Positions 9,440 through 19,018 are shown, counted from the stretch's first letter. The stretch is 64,000 nt of DNA from Amnibacterium setariae (GCF_003581425.1 NZ_QXTG01000002.1:186001-250000); one strand, 5' to 3'. Translations and numbers: made by a program. The notes: generated from the letters alone by a model not told the origin.

Positions 9440-10357
9440 GTGCCGGAGCGCCTCCTGCCCGTGCCCGACGGCCTCGTCGGCGAGCGCGTCGACGCCGCCC
9501 TCGCGAAGCTCCTCGGCCTCTCCCGCACCCGTGCCGCGGCGATCGCGGACGAGGGCGGGGTGGAGGTCGACTTCCGCACGGCCGGCCGCTCGGACCGGCT
9601 GCCCGCCGGAGCGCTGCTCGCGGTCCGCTGGGAGGACGCGACGCCCGTCGTCGTCGAGCCGATCGCGGTGCCCGGCCTCGGCGTCGTCTTCGAGGACGAC
9701 GACCTCATCGTGGTGGACAAGCCCGCCGGGGTCGCGGCGCACCCGTCGCCCGGCTGGCTCGGGCCGACCGTCGTCGGCGGGCTGGCCGCGGCGGGCGTCC
9801 GCGTCAGCACCTCGGGCGCCGCGGAGCGGGCAGGGATCGTGCACCGCCTCGACGCGGGCACGAGCGGCCTGATGGTGGTGGCGAAGAGCGAGCCGGCGTA
9901 CACCGCGCTGAAGCGCGCCTTCAAGGAGCGGACGGTCGACAAGGTCTACCTGGCGCTGGCCCAGGGCCACCCGGACCCGACCTCGGGCACGATCGACGCG
10001 CCGATCGGCCGGCATCCGAAGGCGGAGTACCGGTTCGCGGTCGTCACCGACGGCCGCCCCTCCGTCACCCACTACGACACGCTCGAGGCGTTCCGGGCGG
10101 CGACGCTGCTCGAGGTCCACCTCGAAACGGGCCGGACGCACCAGATCCGCGTCCACTTCGCCCACCTCCGGCACCCGCTCGTCGGCGACACGATGTACGG
10201 CGCCGACCCCGTGCTCGCGGAGCGCCTGGGCGTCGACCGCCAGTGGCTCCACGCCGCGCGCCTCGGGTTCGCGCACCCGGGAACGGGGGAGCACGTGGAG
10301 TTCGAGAGCCCGCTGCCGGACGACCTGCGGCACGCGCTCGACCTGCTCGACCAGTAG
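9440..10357 (+). CDS. RluA-family pseudouridine synthase (RluD-like)
   Basis: This enzyme isomerises uridine to pseudouridine in rRNA or tRNA. The 305-residue product has an N-terminal S4-like RNA-binding region (about 10-60) and a catalytic domain with the active-site motif [10 protein letters not shown]. Further motifs are LVVDKPAG-like [13 protein letters not shown] and GRTHQIRVH. It starts one base after the lspA stop, the usual lspA-rluD arrangement. RluA, RluC and RluD cannot be separated by sequence reading, so the target is left open. Confidence 0.9.
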   Translation: MPERLLPVPDGLVGERVDAALAKLLGLSRTRAAAIADEGGVEVDFRTAGRSDRLPAGALLAVRWEDATPVVVEPIAVPGLGVVFEDDDLIVVDKPAGVAAHPSPGWLGPTVVGGLAAAGVRVSTSGAAERAGIVHRLDAGTSGLMVVAKSEPAYTALKRAFKERTVDKVYLALAQGHPDPTSGTIDAPIGRHPKAEYRFAVVTDGRPSVTHYDTLEAFRAATLLEVHLETGRTHQIRVHFAHLRHPLVGDTMYGADPVLAERLGVDRQWLHAARLGFAHPGTGEHVEFESPLPDDLRHALDLLDQ

Positions 10358-10376
10358 CCGGGAGAACCCCTGGTCG

Positions 10377-10394
10377 GCCGGTGGTATCACCGGC
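10377..10394 (+). terminator. Hairpin after the pseudouridine synthase gene
   Basis: GCCGGTG-GTAT-CACCGGC forms a perfect 7-bp stem with a tetraloop, 20 bases after the stop codon. No U-tract follows. Confidence 0.45.
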
Positions 10395-10442
10395 GGAATC
10401 GCGTCGCGATCAGGCGGCTCTGCCACTGTCCGAGGCCCCCGC

Positions 10443-10448
10443 TAGCGT
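10443..10448 (+). promoter_or_regulatory. -10 hexamer of the dnaE promoter
   Basis: TAGCGT ends 9 bases before the dnaE ATG and no Shine-Dalgarno intervenes, consistent with a leaderless or near-leaderless transcript. Confidence 0.5.
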
Positions 10449-10457
10449 GCTCCCACC

Positions 10458-13400
10458 ATGGGTGCCTCCGACAGCTTCGTCCACCTCCACGTGCACTCCG
10501 AGTACTCGATGCTCGACGGTGCCGCCCGCCTCGGCGACATGCTGGGCGAGGCCGCCAAGCAGGGCATGCCGGCGATCGCGATCACCGACCACGGCAACAC
10601 CTTCGGCGCGTTCGACTTCTGGAAGCAGTCCCAGCAGCACGGCGTGAAGGCCATCATCGGCACCGAGGCCTACCTCACCCCCGGCACGCACCGCGGCGAC
10701 AAGACGCGCGTGCGGTGGGGCGACGGCGGCGGCGACGACGTGTCGGGCTCCGGCGCGTACACGCACATGACGCTGCTCGCGGAGAGCACGACCGGCCTGC
10801 ACAACCTGTTCAAGCTGTCGTCGCGGGCGTCGATCGAGGGCTACTACTTCAAGCCCCGCATGGACCGCGAGCTGCTCCACGAGCACCACGAGGGCCTCAT
10901 CGCGACCACGGGCTGCCCCGGCGGCGAGGTGCAGACCCGGCTCCGCCTGGGGCAGTGGGACGAGGCCGTCAAGGCCGCCGCGGAGTTCCGCGACATCTTC
11001 GGCCGGGACAACTTCTTCGTCGAGCTGATGGACCACGGCATCTCGGTCGAGCGCCGCGTGCAGCAGGACCTGCTCCGCCTCGCGAAGGAGCTGTCGCTGC
11101 CGATCGTCGCGACGAACGACCTGCACTACACGCACGCGGAGGACGCGAAGAGCCACGCGGCGCTGCTCTGCGTCCAGTCCGGCTCGACGCTGGACGACCC
11201 GAACCGCTTCAAGTTCGACGGCGACGAGTACTACCTGAAGACGGCGGCGGAGATGCGGCACATCTTCCGCGACCTGCCCGAGGCGTGCGACAACACGCTC
11301 GTCATCGCCGAGCGCTGCGAGATCGAGTTCGACACCAGCGCGAACTACATGCCCCGCTTCCCGGTGCCGGAGGGGGAGACCGAGGACTCCTGGTTCGTCA
11401 AGGAGGTCGACCGCGGCCTCGAGGTCCGCTACCCGGACGGCGTGCCGGACGCGGTGCGCAAGCAGGCCGAGTACGAGAAGTCCGTCATCCTGCAGATGGG
11501 CTTCCCCGGCTACTTCCTCGTCGTCGCCGACTTCATCAACTGGTCGAAGAACCACGGCATCCGCGTCGGCCCGGGCCGCGGCTCGGGCGCCGGGTCGATG
11601 GCCGCCTACGCGATGCGCATCACAGACCTCGACCCGCTGCAGCACGGGCTGATCTTCGAGCGCTTCCTCAACCCCGACCGCGTCTCGATGCCGGACTTCG
11701 ACGTGGACTTCGACGAGCGCCGGCGCGACGAGGTGCTCCGCTACGTCACCGACAAGTACGGCGACGACCGGGTCAGCCAGATCGTCACCTACGGGACGAT
11801 CAAGGCGAAGCAGGCCCTGAAGGACTCCGGTCGCGTGCTCGGCTTCCCCTTCGGGATGGGGGAGAAGCTCACCAAGGCGATGCCGCCCGCGATCATGGGC
11901 AAGGACATCTCGCTGTCCGGGATCTTCGACCCGAAGGACAAGCGCTACAAGGAGGCCGGCGACATCCGGGCCGTCATCGAGATGGACCCGGAGGCGAAGA
12001 CCGTCTTCGACACCGCGCTCGGGCTCGAGGGGCTGAAGCGGCAGTGGGGCGTCCACGCCTGCGGCGTGATCATGTCGAGCGTCCCGCTCACCGATGTGAT
12101 CCCGATCCAGCGCCGCGAGCAGGACGGCCAGATCGTCACCCAGTTCGACTACCCGGCCTGCGAGGCGCTCGGTCTGATCAAGATGGACTTCCTGGGCCTC
12201 AGGAACCTGACGATCATCGAGGACGCGCTCGACAACATCCAGGCGAACCGCGGCCACCGCCCGGTGCTCGAGGACCTGCCGCTCACCGACGAGCTGACCT
12301 ACAAGCTCCTCGCCGCGGGCGACACCCTCGGGGTGTTCCAGTTCGACGGCGGCCCGATGCGGTCCCTGCTGCGGCTGATGAAGCCCGACAACTTCGAGGA
12401 CATCTCCGCGGTCGGCGCGCTCTACCGGCCCGGCCCGATGGGGGCGAACTCGCACACGAACTACGCGCTGCGGAAGAACGGGCTGCAGGAGATCGTCCCG
12501 ATCCACCCGGAGCTCGCGGAGCCGCTGAAGGACGTGCTCGGCACCACGTTCGGCCTGATCGTCTACCAGGAGCAGGTCATGGCGATCGCGCAGAAGCTCG
12601 CCGGCTTCTCGCTCGGCCAGGCCGACATCCTCCGCCGCGCGATGGGCAAGAAGAAGAAGGCGGAGCTGGACAAGCAGTTCGCCGGCTTCAAGGCGGGCAT
12701 GAACGAGCGCGGCTACTCCGACGAGGCCGTGAACACGCTCTGGGACATCCTGCTGCCGTTCTCGGACTACGCGTTCAACAAGGCCCACTCGGCGGCGTAC
12801 GGCGTCCTGTCCTACTGGACCGCGTACCTGAAGGCGCACTACCCGGCCGAGTACATGGCCGCCCTGCTGACCTCGGTCGGCGACGCCCGCGACAAGCTCG
12901 CGGTCTACCTGAACGAGTGCCGCCGGATGAAGATCCGGGTCCTGCCGCCCGACGTGAACGAGTCGATCGGCTTCTTCGCCGCCGTCGGCGAGGACATCCG
13001 CTTCGGCATGGGCGCGATCCGCAACGTCGGGTCGAACGTCGTCGAGCAGATCATCGCCGCGCGCGACGAGAAGGGCCGCTTCACCTCCTTCCACGACTTC
13101 CTGCGCAAGGTGCCGCTCGGCGTCGCGAACAAGCGCACGGTCGAGTCGCTGATCAAGGCCGGCGCGTTCGACTCGTCGGGCGCGACCCGCCGTACGCTGC
13201 TCGAGATCCACGAGGGCGCGGTCGACGCGGTCGTGAAGGACAAGCGGATGGAGGCGAACGGCGACTTCGGCTTCGACTTCGACAGCCTGTTCGACGAGCC
13301 GCAGCAGGCGACCCACGTGCCGCACAAGCCGGAGTGGTCGAAGAAGCAGAAGCTCGCGTTCGAGCGGGAGATGCTCGGCCTCTACGTCTCCGACCACCCG

Positions 13401-13967
13401 CTCGCCGGGCTGGAGGCGGTGCTCGCGAAGCACGCCTCCACCTCGATCGGCGACCTCCTCGCGCTCGAGACGCCGCCCGACGGCGAGCAGGTGACGCTCG
13501 CGGGCCTCGTGACCGAGGTGCAGCACCGCGTCGCCCGCAACTCCGGCAACCAGTACGGGATCGTCCAGATCGAGGACTTCGGCGGCACGGTCAGCGTCAT
13601 GTTCCTCGGGAAGGCGTACCAGGAGTTCGCCCCGGCGCTCGTCGCCGACAGCGTCGTCGTGGTGCGCGGGCGCGTGTCCGCGCGCGACGACGGCATGAAC
13701 ATCCACGCGAACAGCCTGTTCCTGCCGGACCTCGGCTCCAGCGGGGGCGGCGGACCGGTCATGATCACGCTGCCGGACGTCCGGGCGACGACGGCGACCG
13801 TCAAGTCGCTCGGCGACGTTCTGATCCGCAACTCTGGCGACACCGAGGTGCGGCTCCGCCTCACCCGGGGCGACACGGCGCGCGTGTTCGAGATCCCGTA
13901 CCCGGTGTCCGTCACCGCGGACCTCTACGGCGAGCTGAAGAGCCTCCTCGGCCCCGCCTGCATCTGA
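10458..13967 (+). CDS. dnaE: DNA polymerase III alpha subunit (DnaE1 type)
   Basis: This is the replicative polymerase catalytic subunit. The 1169-residue length fits DnaE1 rather than the shorter error-prone DnaE2. An N-terminal PHP domain begins HLHVHSEYSMLDGAAR. The catalytic Asp motif PDFDVDFDERRRD lies near residues 410-422, with FDYPACEALGLIKMDFLGLRN in the fingers/thumb region and SAAYGVLSYWTAYLKAHYP in the helix-hairpin-helix region. An OB fold (VTLAGLVTEVQ) is near 1015. The ATG has only the -10 TAGCGT upstream. It is followed by a long perfect inverted repeat. Confidence 0.97.
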   Translation: MGASDSFVHLHVHSEYSMLDGAARLGDMLGEAAKQGMPAIAITDHGNTFGAFDFWKQSQQHGVKAIIGTEAYLTPGTHRGDKTRVRWGDGGGDDVSGSGAYTHMTLLAESTTGLHNLFKLSSRASIEGYYFKPRMDRELLHEHHEGLIATTGCPGGEVQTRLRLGQWDEAVKAAAEFRDIFGRDNFFVELMDHGISVERRVQQDLLRLAKELSLPIVATNDLHYTHAEDAKSHAALLCVQSGSTLDDPNRFKFDGDEYYLKTAAEMRHIFRDLPEACDNTLVIAERCEIEFDTSANYMPRFPVPEGETEDSWFVKEVDRGLEVRYPDGVPDAVRKQAEYEKSVILQMGFPGYFLVVADFINWSKNHGIRVGPGRGSGAGSMAAYAMRITDLDPLQHGLIFERFLNPDRVSMPDFDVDFDERRRDEVLRYVTDKYGDDRVSQIVTYGTIKAKQALKDSGRVLGFPFGMGEKLTKAMPPAIMGKDISLSGIFDPKDKRYKEAGDIRAVIEMDPEAKTVFDTALGLEGLKRQWGVHACGVIMSSVPLTDVIPIQRREQDGQIVTQFDYPACEALGLIKMDFLGLRNLTIIEDALDNIQANRGHRPVLEDLPLTDELTYKLLAAGDTLGVFQFDGGPMRSLLRLMKPDNFEDISAVGALYRPGPMGANSHTNYALRKNGLQEIVPIHPELAEPLKDVLGTTFGLIVYQEQVMAIAQKLAGFSLGQADILRRAMGKKKKAELDKQFAGFKAGMNERGYSDEAVNTLWDILLPFSDYAFNKAHSAAYGVLSYWTAYLKAHYPAEYMAALLTSVGDARDKLAVYLNECRRMKIRVLPPDVNESIGFFAAVGEDIRFGMGAIRNVGSNVVEQIIAARDEKGRFTSFHDFLRKVPLGVANKRTVESLIKAGAFDSSGATRRTLLEIHEGAVDAVVKDKRMEANGDFGFDFDSLFDEPQQATHVPHKPEWSKKQKLAFEREMLGLYVSDHPLAGLEAVLAKHASTSIGDLLALETPPDGEQVTLAGLVTEVQHRVARNSGNQYGIVQIEDFGGTVSVMFLGKAYQEFAPALVADSVVVVRGRVSARDDGMNIHANSLFLPDLGSSGGGGPVMITLPDVRATTATVKSLGDVLIRNSGDTEVRLRLTRGDTARVFEIPYPVSVTADLYGELKSLLGPACI

Positions 13968-14023
13968 TTCCGTTTTGAAGGAGTTCCTGCGCGTTCCGCT
14001 CGGGAACTCCTTCAAAACGGAAT
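13967..14023. terminator. Perfect 21-bp inverted repeat between dnaE and hisD
   Basis: Arms at 13967-13987 and 14003-14023 are fully complementary around a 15-base loop. The left arm starts on the last base of the dnaE stop codon and contains CCGTTTTGAAGGAG; the right arm contains TCCTTCAAAACGG. On the plus strand it acts as a strong stem at the dnaE 3' end. The arms are AT-richer than the surroundings. An ATG at 14022 sits in the right arm but is not the likely hisD start. Confidence 0.7.
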
Positions 14024-14028
14024 GCCCG

Positions 14029-14034
14029 TAGGCT
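14029..14034 (+). promoter_or_regulatory. -10 hexamer of the hisD promoter
   Basis: TAGGCT ends 8 bases before GTG 14043, a leaderless arrangement. It lies directly after the dnaE-hisD inverted repeat. Confidence 0.5.
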
Positions 14035-14042
14035 TCTGGACC

Positions 14043-15347
14043 GTGCTGCGGACCATCGATCTCCGGGGGAGCGCGCTCGACGCGGAGGCCGTGCGCCGCG
14101 CGCTGCCGCGGCCCGAGCAGGACCCCGCGACCGTGCAGGGCGACGTGCTCGCGCTGATCGAGGACGTCCGCGTCCGCGGCGAGCAGGCGCTGCTCGATCA
14201 GGCGGACCGGTTCGACGGGGGCCGTCCGCCGGCCGTGCGGGTGCCGGTCGAGGAGATCGTCGCCGCCGAGCAGGGGCTGCCCGACGACATCCGGGCCGCG
14301 CTCGAGATCACCTCCGAACGGGTTCGCCGAGCCAGCACGGCGCAGCTCTCGCAGCCGGTCACGACGGAGCTCGGCGAGGGCGCCCGCGTCCAGCAGCGCT
14401 GGCTGCCCGTCCGCCGCGTCGGGCTGTACGTGCCCGGCGGCCGCGCCGTCTACCCGTCGAGCGTCGTCATGAACGTCGTGCCCGCGCAGGTCGCGGGCGT
14501 GCGCGGCATCGCGATCGCGACGCCCGCCCAGCGCGCCTTCGGCGGGCGGGCCCACCCCGTGATCCTCGGCGCGGCCGGGCTGCTCGGCGTGCACGAGGTG
14601 TACGTCATGGGCGGCGCGGGGGCGATCGGCGCCTTCGCGCACGGCGTGCCCGCCGTCGGGCTCGACCCCGTCGACGTGGTGACCGGGCCGGGCAACGTGT
14701 TCGTCGCCGCGGCGAAGCGCGCCGTCGCCGGGCTGGTCGGCATCGACTCGGAGGCCGGCCCCACGGAGATCCTCGTGATCGCCGACGGCGCCGCCGACCC
14801 GGAGCTCGTCGCGGCCGACCTCGTCAGCCAGGCCGAGCACGACGTGCTCGCCGCGGCGGTCCTCGTCACCGACTCCGCCGCCCTCGCCGAGGCGGTCGAC
14901 GCCGCGGTCGAGCGCCGCGCCGCCGCGACCTTCCACGCGGAGCGCGTCCGCACCTCGCTCACGGCGCGGCAGTCCGGCATCGTCCTCGTCGACGACGCCC
15001 GCGCCGCCGTCGTGGTGAGCAACGCCTACGCGCCCGAGCACCTCGAGGTTCAGACCGCCGACCCGTGGCCGCTCGTGGCCGACCTCACGGAGGCGGGCGC
15101 GGTCTTCGTCGGCCCCGGCTCGCCGGTGAGCCTCGGCGACTACGCGGCCGGCTCGAACCACGTGCTCCCCACGGGCGGCACCGCGCGCTTCGCCGCGGGC
15201 CTCTCGGTGCGCCCGTTCCTCCGCCAGCAGCAGGTCGTGGACTACTCGCTCGACGCGCTGCGGGAGGCCCGGCCGGTCGTGCGCGCCCTCGCGGACGCCG
15301 AGGGCCTGCCCGCCCACGGCGACGCCGTGGACGCCCGCTTCTCCTGA
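14043..15347 (+). CDS. hisD: Histidinol dehydrogenase
   Basis: HisD oxidises L-histidinol to L-histidine in the last two steps of histidine synthesis. The 434-residue product starts LRTIDLRG. It has YVPGGRAVYPSSVVMN, DPVDVVTGPGNVFVA, the metal/substrate region EAGPTEILV and SQAEHD, and a C-terminal GSNHVLPTGGTARF, all family signatures. GTG 14043 is chosen because it follows TAGGCT by 8 bases and gives the standard N-terminus. An in-frame ATG at 14022 falls inside the terminator arm. No other his gene is adjacent. Confidence 0.95.
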   Translation: MLRTIDLRGSALDAEAVRRALPRPEQDPATVQGDVLALIEDVRVRGEQALLDQADRFDGGRPPAVRVPVEEIVAAEQGLPDDIRAALEITSERVRRASTAQLSQPVTTELGEGARVQQRWLPVRRVGLYVPGGRAVYPSSVVMNVVPAQVAGVRGIAIATPAQRAFGGRAHPVILGAAGLLGVHEVYVMGGAGAIGAFAHGVPAVGLDPVDVVTGPGNVFVAAAKRAVAGLVGIDSEAGPTEILVIADGAADPELVAADLVSQAEHDVLAAAVLVTDSAALAEAVDAAVERRAAATFHAERVRTSLTARQSGIVLVDDARAAVVVSNAYAPEHLEVQTADPWPLVADLTEAGAVFVGPGSPVSLGDYAAGSNHVLPTGGTARFAAGLSVRPFLRQQQVVDYSLDALREARPVVRALADAEGLPAHGDAVDARFS

Positions 15348-15403
15348 CCGCAGGGCCTGATCAGGCCTGAATCACACCGCTGTCGTTCTTCTCGGCGCGC
15401 GGG

Positions 15404-15409
15404 TAGGAT
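15404..15409 (+). promoter_or_regulatory. -10 hexamer of the nrdR promoter
   Basis: TAGGAT ends 10 bases before the nrdR ATG, with no ribosome-binding site between. A 14-bp palindrome GGCCTGATCAGGCC (15354-15367) lies upstream, just after the hisD stop. Confidence 0.45.
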
Positions 15410-15419
15410 CATCGCCGAG

Positions 15420-15893
15420 ATGCACTGCCCCTTCTGCCGCAACCCGGACACCAGGGTCGTCGACTCCCGAGTCAGCGACGACGGCCTGGCGATCCGCCGA
15501 CGCCGGCAGTGCCCGAACTGCGGTCGCCGGTTCTCGACCACCGAGACCGCGAGCCTCTCCGTGATCAAGCGGAACGGGGTGCTCGAGCCGTTCAGCCGCG
15601 ACAAGGTCGTCGCCGGCGTGCGCAAGGCCTGCCAGGGCCGCCCCGTCACCGACTCGGACCTCGCGCTGCTCGCGCAGCGGGTCGAGGAGACGATCCGGGC
15701 GACCGGGGCCAGCCAGGTCGAGGCGAACGACATCGGCCTCGCGGTGCTGCCGCCGCTGCGCGAGCTCGACGAGGTCGCCTACCTGCGCTTCGCGAGCGTC
15801 TACCAGGGCTTCACGTCGCTCGACGACTTCGAGGCGGCCATCACGCTGCTCCGCGTCGAGAACTCGTCCTCCTCCCCGTCGACCGGCGCCTGA
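15420..15893 (+). CDS. nrdR: Transcriptional repressor NrdR
   Basis: NrdR is an ATP/dATP-sensing repressor of ribonucleotide reductase genes. The 157-residue product has a zinc ribbon with Cys3, Cys6, Cys31 and Cys34 (CPFC and CPNC), followed by an ATP-cone domain starting [16 protein letters not shown]. In actinobacteria nrdR usually sits near lexA or nrdJ; here it lies between hisD and pyrD. No nrd genes are in the window. Confidence 0.95.
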   Translation: MHCPFCRNPDTRVVDSRVSDDGLAIRRRRQCPNCGRRFSTTETASLSVIKRNGVLEPFSRDKVVAGVRKACQGRPVTDSDLALLAQRVEETIRATGASQVEANDIGLAVLPPLRELDEVAYLRFASVYQGFTSLDDFEAAITLLRVENSSSSPSTGA

Positions 15894-15900
15894 CGGCCGC

Positions 15901-16929
15901 GTGGACCTCGTCGAGCGGGCGTACCGCGCCCTCTTCCGGACCGTGCTCGTCCGGATGCCGCCGGAGACGGCGCACCACGCCGCGATGCTCGTGATCCGGG
16001 CGCTCGGCGCGACGCCCGCCGTCGCGCCCGCGGTGCGGGCCATCACCACGCGCCGCGGCAGGCGGACGACGGCGATGGGGCTCGAGCTCCCGACGCCCTT
16101 CGGGCTCGCGGCGGGCTTCGACAAGAACGCCGTCGGGCTGCGCGGGCTCGGCGCGCTCGGCTTCGGCCACGTGGAGATCGGCACGGTCACCGCGAAGGCC
16201 CAGCCCGGCAACCCGCGGCCGCGCCTGTTCCGGCTGCCGGCCGACGGCGCGCTGATCAACCGCATGGGCTTCAACAACGACGGCGCCGAGGTCGTCGCGG
16301 CGCGGCTCGCGCGGCTCCGCCGCCGGGGCGGCCTACCCGTCGTCGGGGTCAACATCGGCAAGAGCCGGGTGACGGCGGTCGAGGACGCGGCCGACGACTA
16401 CCGGACGAGCGCGCGCCTCCTCGCGCCGGTCGCCGACTACATCGTCGTGAACGTGTCCTCGCCGAACACGCCCGGCCTCCGCGGCCTGCAGGAGCTCGAC
16501 CTGCTCGAGCCCCTCCTCGCCGCGGTCCTCGCGGAGAGCGGCGGCACGCCCCTGCTCGTCAAGATCGCACCGGACCTCGAGGACGACGCGGTGCGCCACA
16601 TCGGCGCCCTCGCCGACCGGCTGGGGCTCGCGGGCGTGGTCGCCACGAACACGACGATCCGCCGCGACGGCCTCCGGACGCCTGCCGACCGGGTCGAGGC
16701 CATGGGCGCGGGCGGCCTGTCCGGCCCGCCCGTGGCGGCGCGGTCGCTCGAGGTGCTCCGCCTGCTGCGCGAGACGCTGCCGCCCACCGCGACGGTCATC
16801 AGCGTCGGCGGCGTCATGACCGCGGCGGACGTCCGCGAGCGGCTCGCCGCGGGCGCCGACCTCGTGCAGGGCTACACCGGGTTCCTCTACCGGGGACCCG
16901 GCTGGGCCGCCTCGCTCGCCCGCGTCTGA
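15901..16929 (+). CDS. pyrD: Quinone-dependent dihydroorotate dehydrogenase (class 2)
   Basis: PyrD oxidises dihydroorotate to orotate at the membrane, passing electrons to quinone. The 342-residue product has the class 2 N-terminal helix and the FMN-binding TIM barrel with GLAAGFDKNA, HVEIGTVT, PRLFRLPADGALINRMGFNNDG, NVSSPNTPGLR and VQGYTGFLYRGP. GTG 15901 begins 7 bases after the nrdR stop. A 24-bp palindrome overlaps its stop codon. Confidence 0.94.
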   Translation: MDLVERAYRALFRTVLVRMPPETAHHAAMLVIRALGATPAVAPAVRAITTRRGRRTTAMGLELPTPFGLAAGFDKNAVGLRGLGALGFGHVEIGTVTAKAQPGNPRPRLFRLPADGALINRMGFNNDGAEVVAARLARLRRRGGLPVVGVNIGKSRVTAVEDAADDYRTSARLLAPVADYIVVNVSSPNTPGLRGLQELDLLEPLLAAVLAESGGTPLLVKIAPDLEDDAVRHIGALADRLGLAGVVATNTTIRRDGLRTPADRVEAMGAGGLSGPPVAARSLEVLRLLRETLPPTATVISVGGVMTAADVRERLAAGADLVQGYTGFLYRGPGWAASLARV

Positions 16930-16949
16930 ACCGGCCCGGGCCGGTTCAG
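16926..16949. terminator. 24-bp perfect palindrome at the pyrD stop
   Basis: CTGAACCGGCCC and GGGCCGGTTCAG abut without a loop and contain the pyrD TGA. It lies between convergent pyrD and the DUF3043 gene, so it may terminate both directions. Confidence 0.5.
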
Positions 16950-16975
16950 GGCCGGCTCAGAGATGCTTCAGCGGC

Positions 16976-17539
16976 TCAGGGCTCGACGCGGGTGCCGCGC
17001 TTGACCAGCGGCTTCGGCACGCGGAGGCCGCGGAACTGCGCGGCCCGCATGATGACGTAGAAGTTGAGCCCGCGCTCGACGTTGCCGGAGCCGCCGAGCT
17101 TGCGCGCCAGCCGGCGCCGGATCATCGCGGCGCGGATCAGGCCGTCGACGATCGTGAGCGCCAGGTAGCCGTAGAGGGGCAGGAAGAGCCACGACGCCGT
17201 CGGCACGAGGATCGTCGCGATGAAGAAGAGCACGAAGACCGGGATCAGGAACTCGCCGACGGTCCACTGCGAGTCCACGAAGTCGCGGGCGAAGCGGCGC
17301 TGCGGGCCCTTGTCCCGGGCGGGGAGGTAGCGCTCCTCGCCGTTGGCCATGCCGACGCGGGCGCGCTCGCGCGCCTCGGCCTCGCGGCCCCGCGACGCAC
17401 GTCGCGCGGCCTTCCGGTCCGCGACGACGATGGGTCGCCGGTTCGCGGCCTCCCGCTCCCGGCGGGACGGGGTCGCGCGGCCCTTGCCGCCTGCGAACAG
17501 GTCCTGCTCGGGAGGCTGCTCCACCGTCCGCTTGGCCAT
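16976..17539 (-). CDS. DUF3043 membrane protein
   Basis: This 187-residue actinobacterial protein of unknown function has a long basic N-terminus (1-95) including RYLPARDKGPQRRFARDFVDS, the most recognisable DUF3043 stretch. Two hydrophobic segments follow (about 102-122 and 125-145), then a basic tail. It is divergent from the M20 peptidase gene with about 35 bp between the start codons, so the promoters must be close. No catalytic motif is visible. Confidence 0.83.
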   Translation of the reverse strand: MAKRTVEQPPEQDLFAGGKGRATPSRREREAANRRPIVVADRKAARRASRGREAEARERARVGMANGEERYLPARDKGPQRRFARDFVDSQWTVGEFLIPVFVLFFIATILVPTASWLFLPLYGYLALTIVDGLIRAAMIRRRLARKLGGSGNVERGLNFYVIMRAAQFRGLRVPKPLVKRGTRVEP

Positions 17540-17561
17540 GGGGTCCTCCTCGATCGCCTCC

Positions 17562-17567
17562 TAAGGT
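17562..17567 (+). promoter_or_regulatory. -10 hexamer of the M20 peptidase promoter
   Basis: TAAGGT ends 7 bases before the ATG at 17575, a leaderless arrangement. Confidence 0.5.
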
Positions 17568-17574
17568 TACCGGC

Positions 17575-18984
17575 ATGCCCATCGAACCCGCGGAGCAGCC
17601 CGTGATCGATGCCGTGGCGGAGGGGTTCCCCGCCGCCGTCGGCGCGCTCGGCCGGCTCGTGCGCATCCCGTCCGTCGCGTTCCCCGGGTTCCCGCGCGAG
17701 CCGCTTCAGGCGAGCGCCGAGGCCGTGGCACAGCTGCTCCGCGACACGGGCGCCTTCACGGCGGTCGAGGTCGCGAGCGCCGAGTACGCCACGGACGAGG
17801 GCACGGCGACCGGGTCGCCCGCCGTGATCGCGCGCCGGCCCGCCGCCCCAGGCCGCCCGACCGTGCTGCTCTACGCGCACCACGACGTGCAGCCGGCGGG
17901 TCGCGAGGAGCTGTGGAGTACGCCGCCGTTCGAGCCGACGCTCGTGGGGGAGCGGCTCTTCGGCCGCGGCGCGTCCGACGACAAGGCCGGCGTCGTCACC
18001 CACGTCGCCGCGATCACGGCGGCGCTGCAGGCGCTCGGCGACGACCTCGGGGTCGGCATCGCCGTGTTCGTCGAGGGGGAGGAGGAGGCCGGATCCCGTT
18101 CGTTCGACGACTTCCTCGCGGCGCACCACGACGTGCTGGCCGCCGACGTGATCGTCGTCGCGGACTCGGACAACGTGAGCACGACCGTCCCCGCGCTGAC
18201 GTCGTCGCTCCGCGGCAACGCGACCGCGACCCTGGAGATCGCGACGCTCGACCACGCGAGCCACTCCGGCATGTACGGCGGCGCCGCGCCCGACGCCGTC
18301 CTCGCGGCGATCCGGCTGCTCGACACGCTCTGGGACGAGGACGGCGCGGTCGCCGTCGCGGGGCTGCTGCAGGCCGCGCCGCCCGAGGGCGGCCCCGCCG
18401 GCCCGTCGCTCGAGGACCTGGCCGTCGACGCCGCGCTCCTGCCCGGCGTCACGCCCATCGGCCGCGGCACGGTGGCGGACCGGCTCTGGTACGGCCCCTC
18501 CATCACCGTCACAGGCATCGACGTGACCGACGTGCTGAACGCCTCCAACACGCTGCTGCCGTCGGTCCGGGCGCGGATCAGCTGCCGGATCGCCCCCGGT
18601 CAGGCCGCGGCCGAGGCGTTCGCCGCGATCGAGCGGCACCTGCGGGACCACCTGCCGTTCGGCGCGCACCTCACGATCGCCGACGTCGACCTGGGGGAGC
18701 CGTTCCTCGTCGACCAGAGCGGCTGGGCCGCGGCCGCTGCGCGCTCGGCCCTCGCCGACGGGTGGGGCGCGGAGCCCGAGCTGACCGGCATCGGCGGGTC
18801 GATCCCCTTCATCAGCACGCTGACGGAGCGGTTCCCCGGGGCGCAGATCCTGATCACCGGCGTCGAGGACCCCGACACCCGCGCGCACTCGCCGAACGAG
18901 TCCCAGGACCTGGGCGTGCTGCGAAGGTCGATCACGGCCGAGGCGCTGCTGCTCGCGCGGCTCTCCCGACGCTCGGACCGATGA
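17575..18984 (+). CDS. M20 family metallopeptidase (dipeptidase/deacylase)
   Basis: This zinc-dependent hydrolase of the M20/M25/M40 family is 469 residues long. Metal-binding motifs are YAHHDVQP (about 100-107), RGASDDKAG (about 136) and FVEGEEEAGS with the catalytic Glu pair (about 164-173), plus DSDN. A dimerisation (lid) domain spans about 215-345 and a C-terminal His motif is in RAHSPNE. Close relatives are annotated as dipeptidases; the substrate cannot be read from the sequence. Confidence 0.9.
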   Translation: MPIEPAEQPVIDAVAEGFPAAVGALGRLVRIPSVAFPGFPREPLQASAEAVAQLLRDTGAFTAVEVASAEYATDEGTATGSPAVIARRPAAPGRPTVLLYAHHDVQPAGREELWSTPPFEPTLVGERLFGRGASDDKAGVVTHVAAITAALQALGDDLGVGIAVFVEGEEEAGSRSFDDFLAAHHDVLAADVIVVADSDNVSTTVPALTSSLRGNATATLEIATLDHASHSGMYGGAAPDAVLAAIRLLDTLWDEDGAVAVAGLLQAAPPEGGPAGPSLEDLAVDAALLPGVTPIGRGTVADRLWYGPSITVTGIDVTDVLNASNTLLPSVRARISCRIAPGQAAAEAFAAIERHLRDHLPFGAHLTIADVDLGEPFLVDQSGWAAAAARSALADGWGAEPELTGIGGSIPFISTLTERFPGAQILITGVEDPDTRAHSPNESQDLGVLRRSITAEALLLARLSRRSDR

Positions 18985-19018
18985 CCGCGGCGGACGCGCG
19001 ATCGAAGGACGACACGTC

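Noticed and set aside
10410-15317. A very long open frame on the minus strand antisense to dnaE and hisD
   Set aside because: It is low-complexity, Arg/Val/Glu-rich and lacks any recognisable domain; long antisense frames are expected in very GC-rich coding DNA where dnaE and hisD are unmistakable.
15354-15367. NrdR box in front of nrdR
   Set aside because: The palindrome GGCCTGATCAGGCC does not match the NrdR box as I recall it and no ribonucleotide reductase genes are present.
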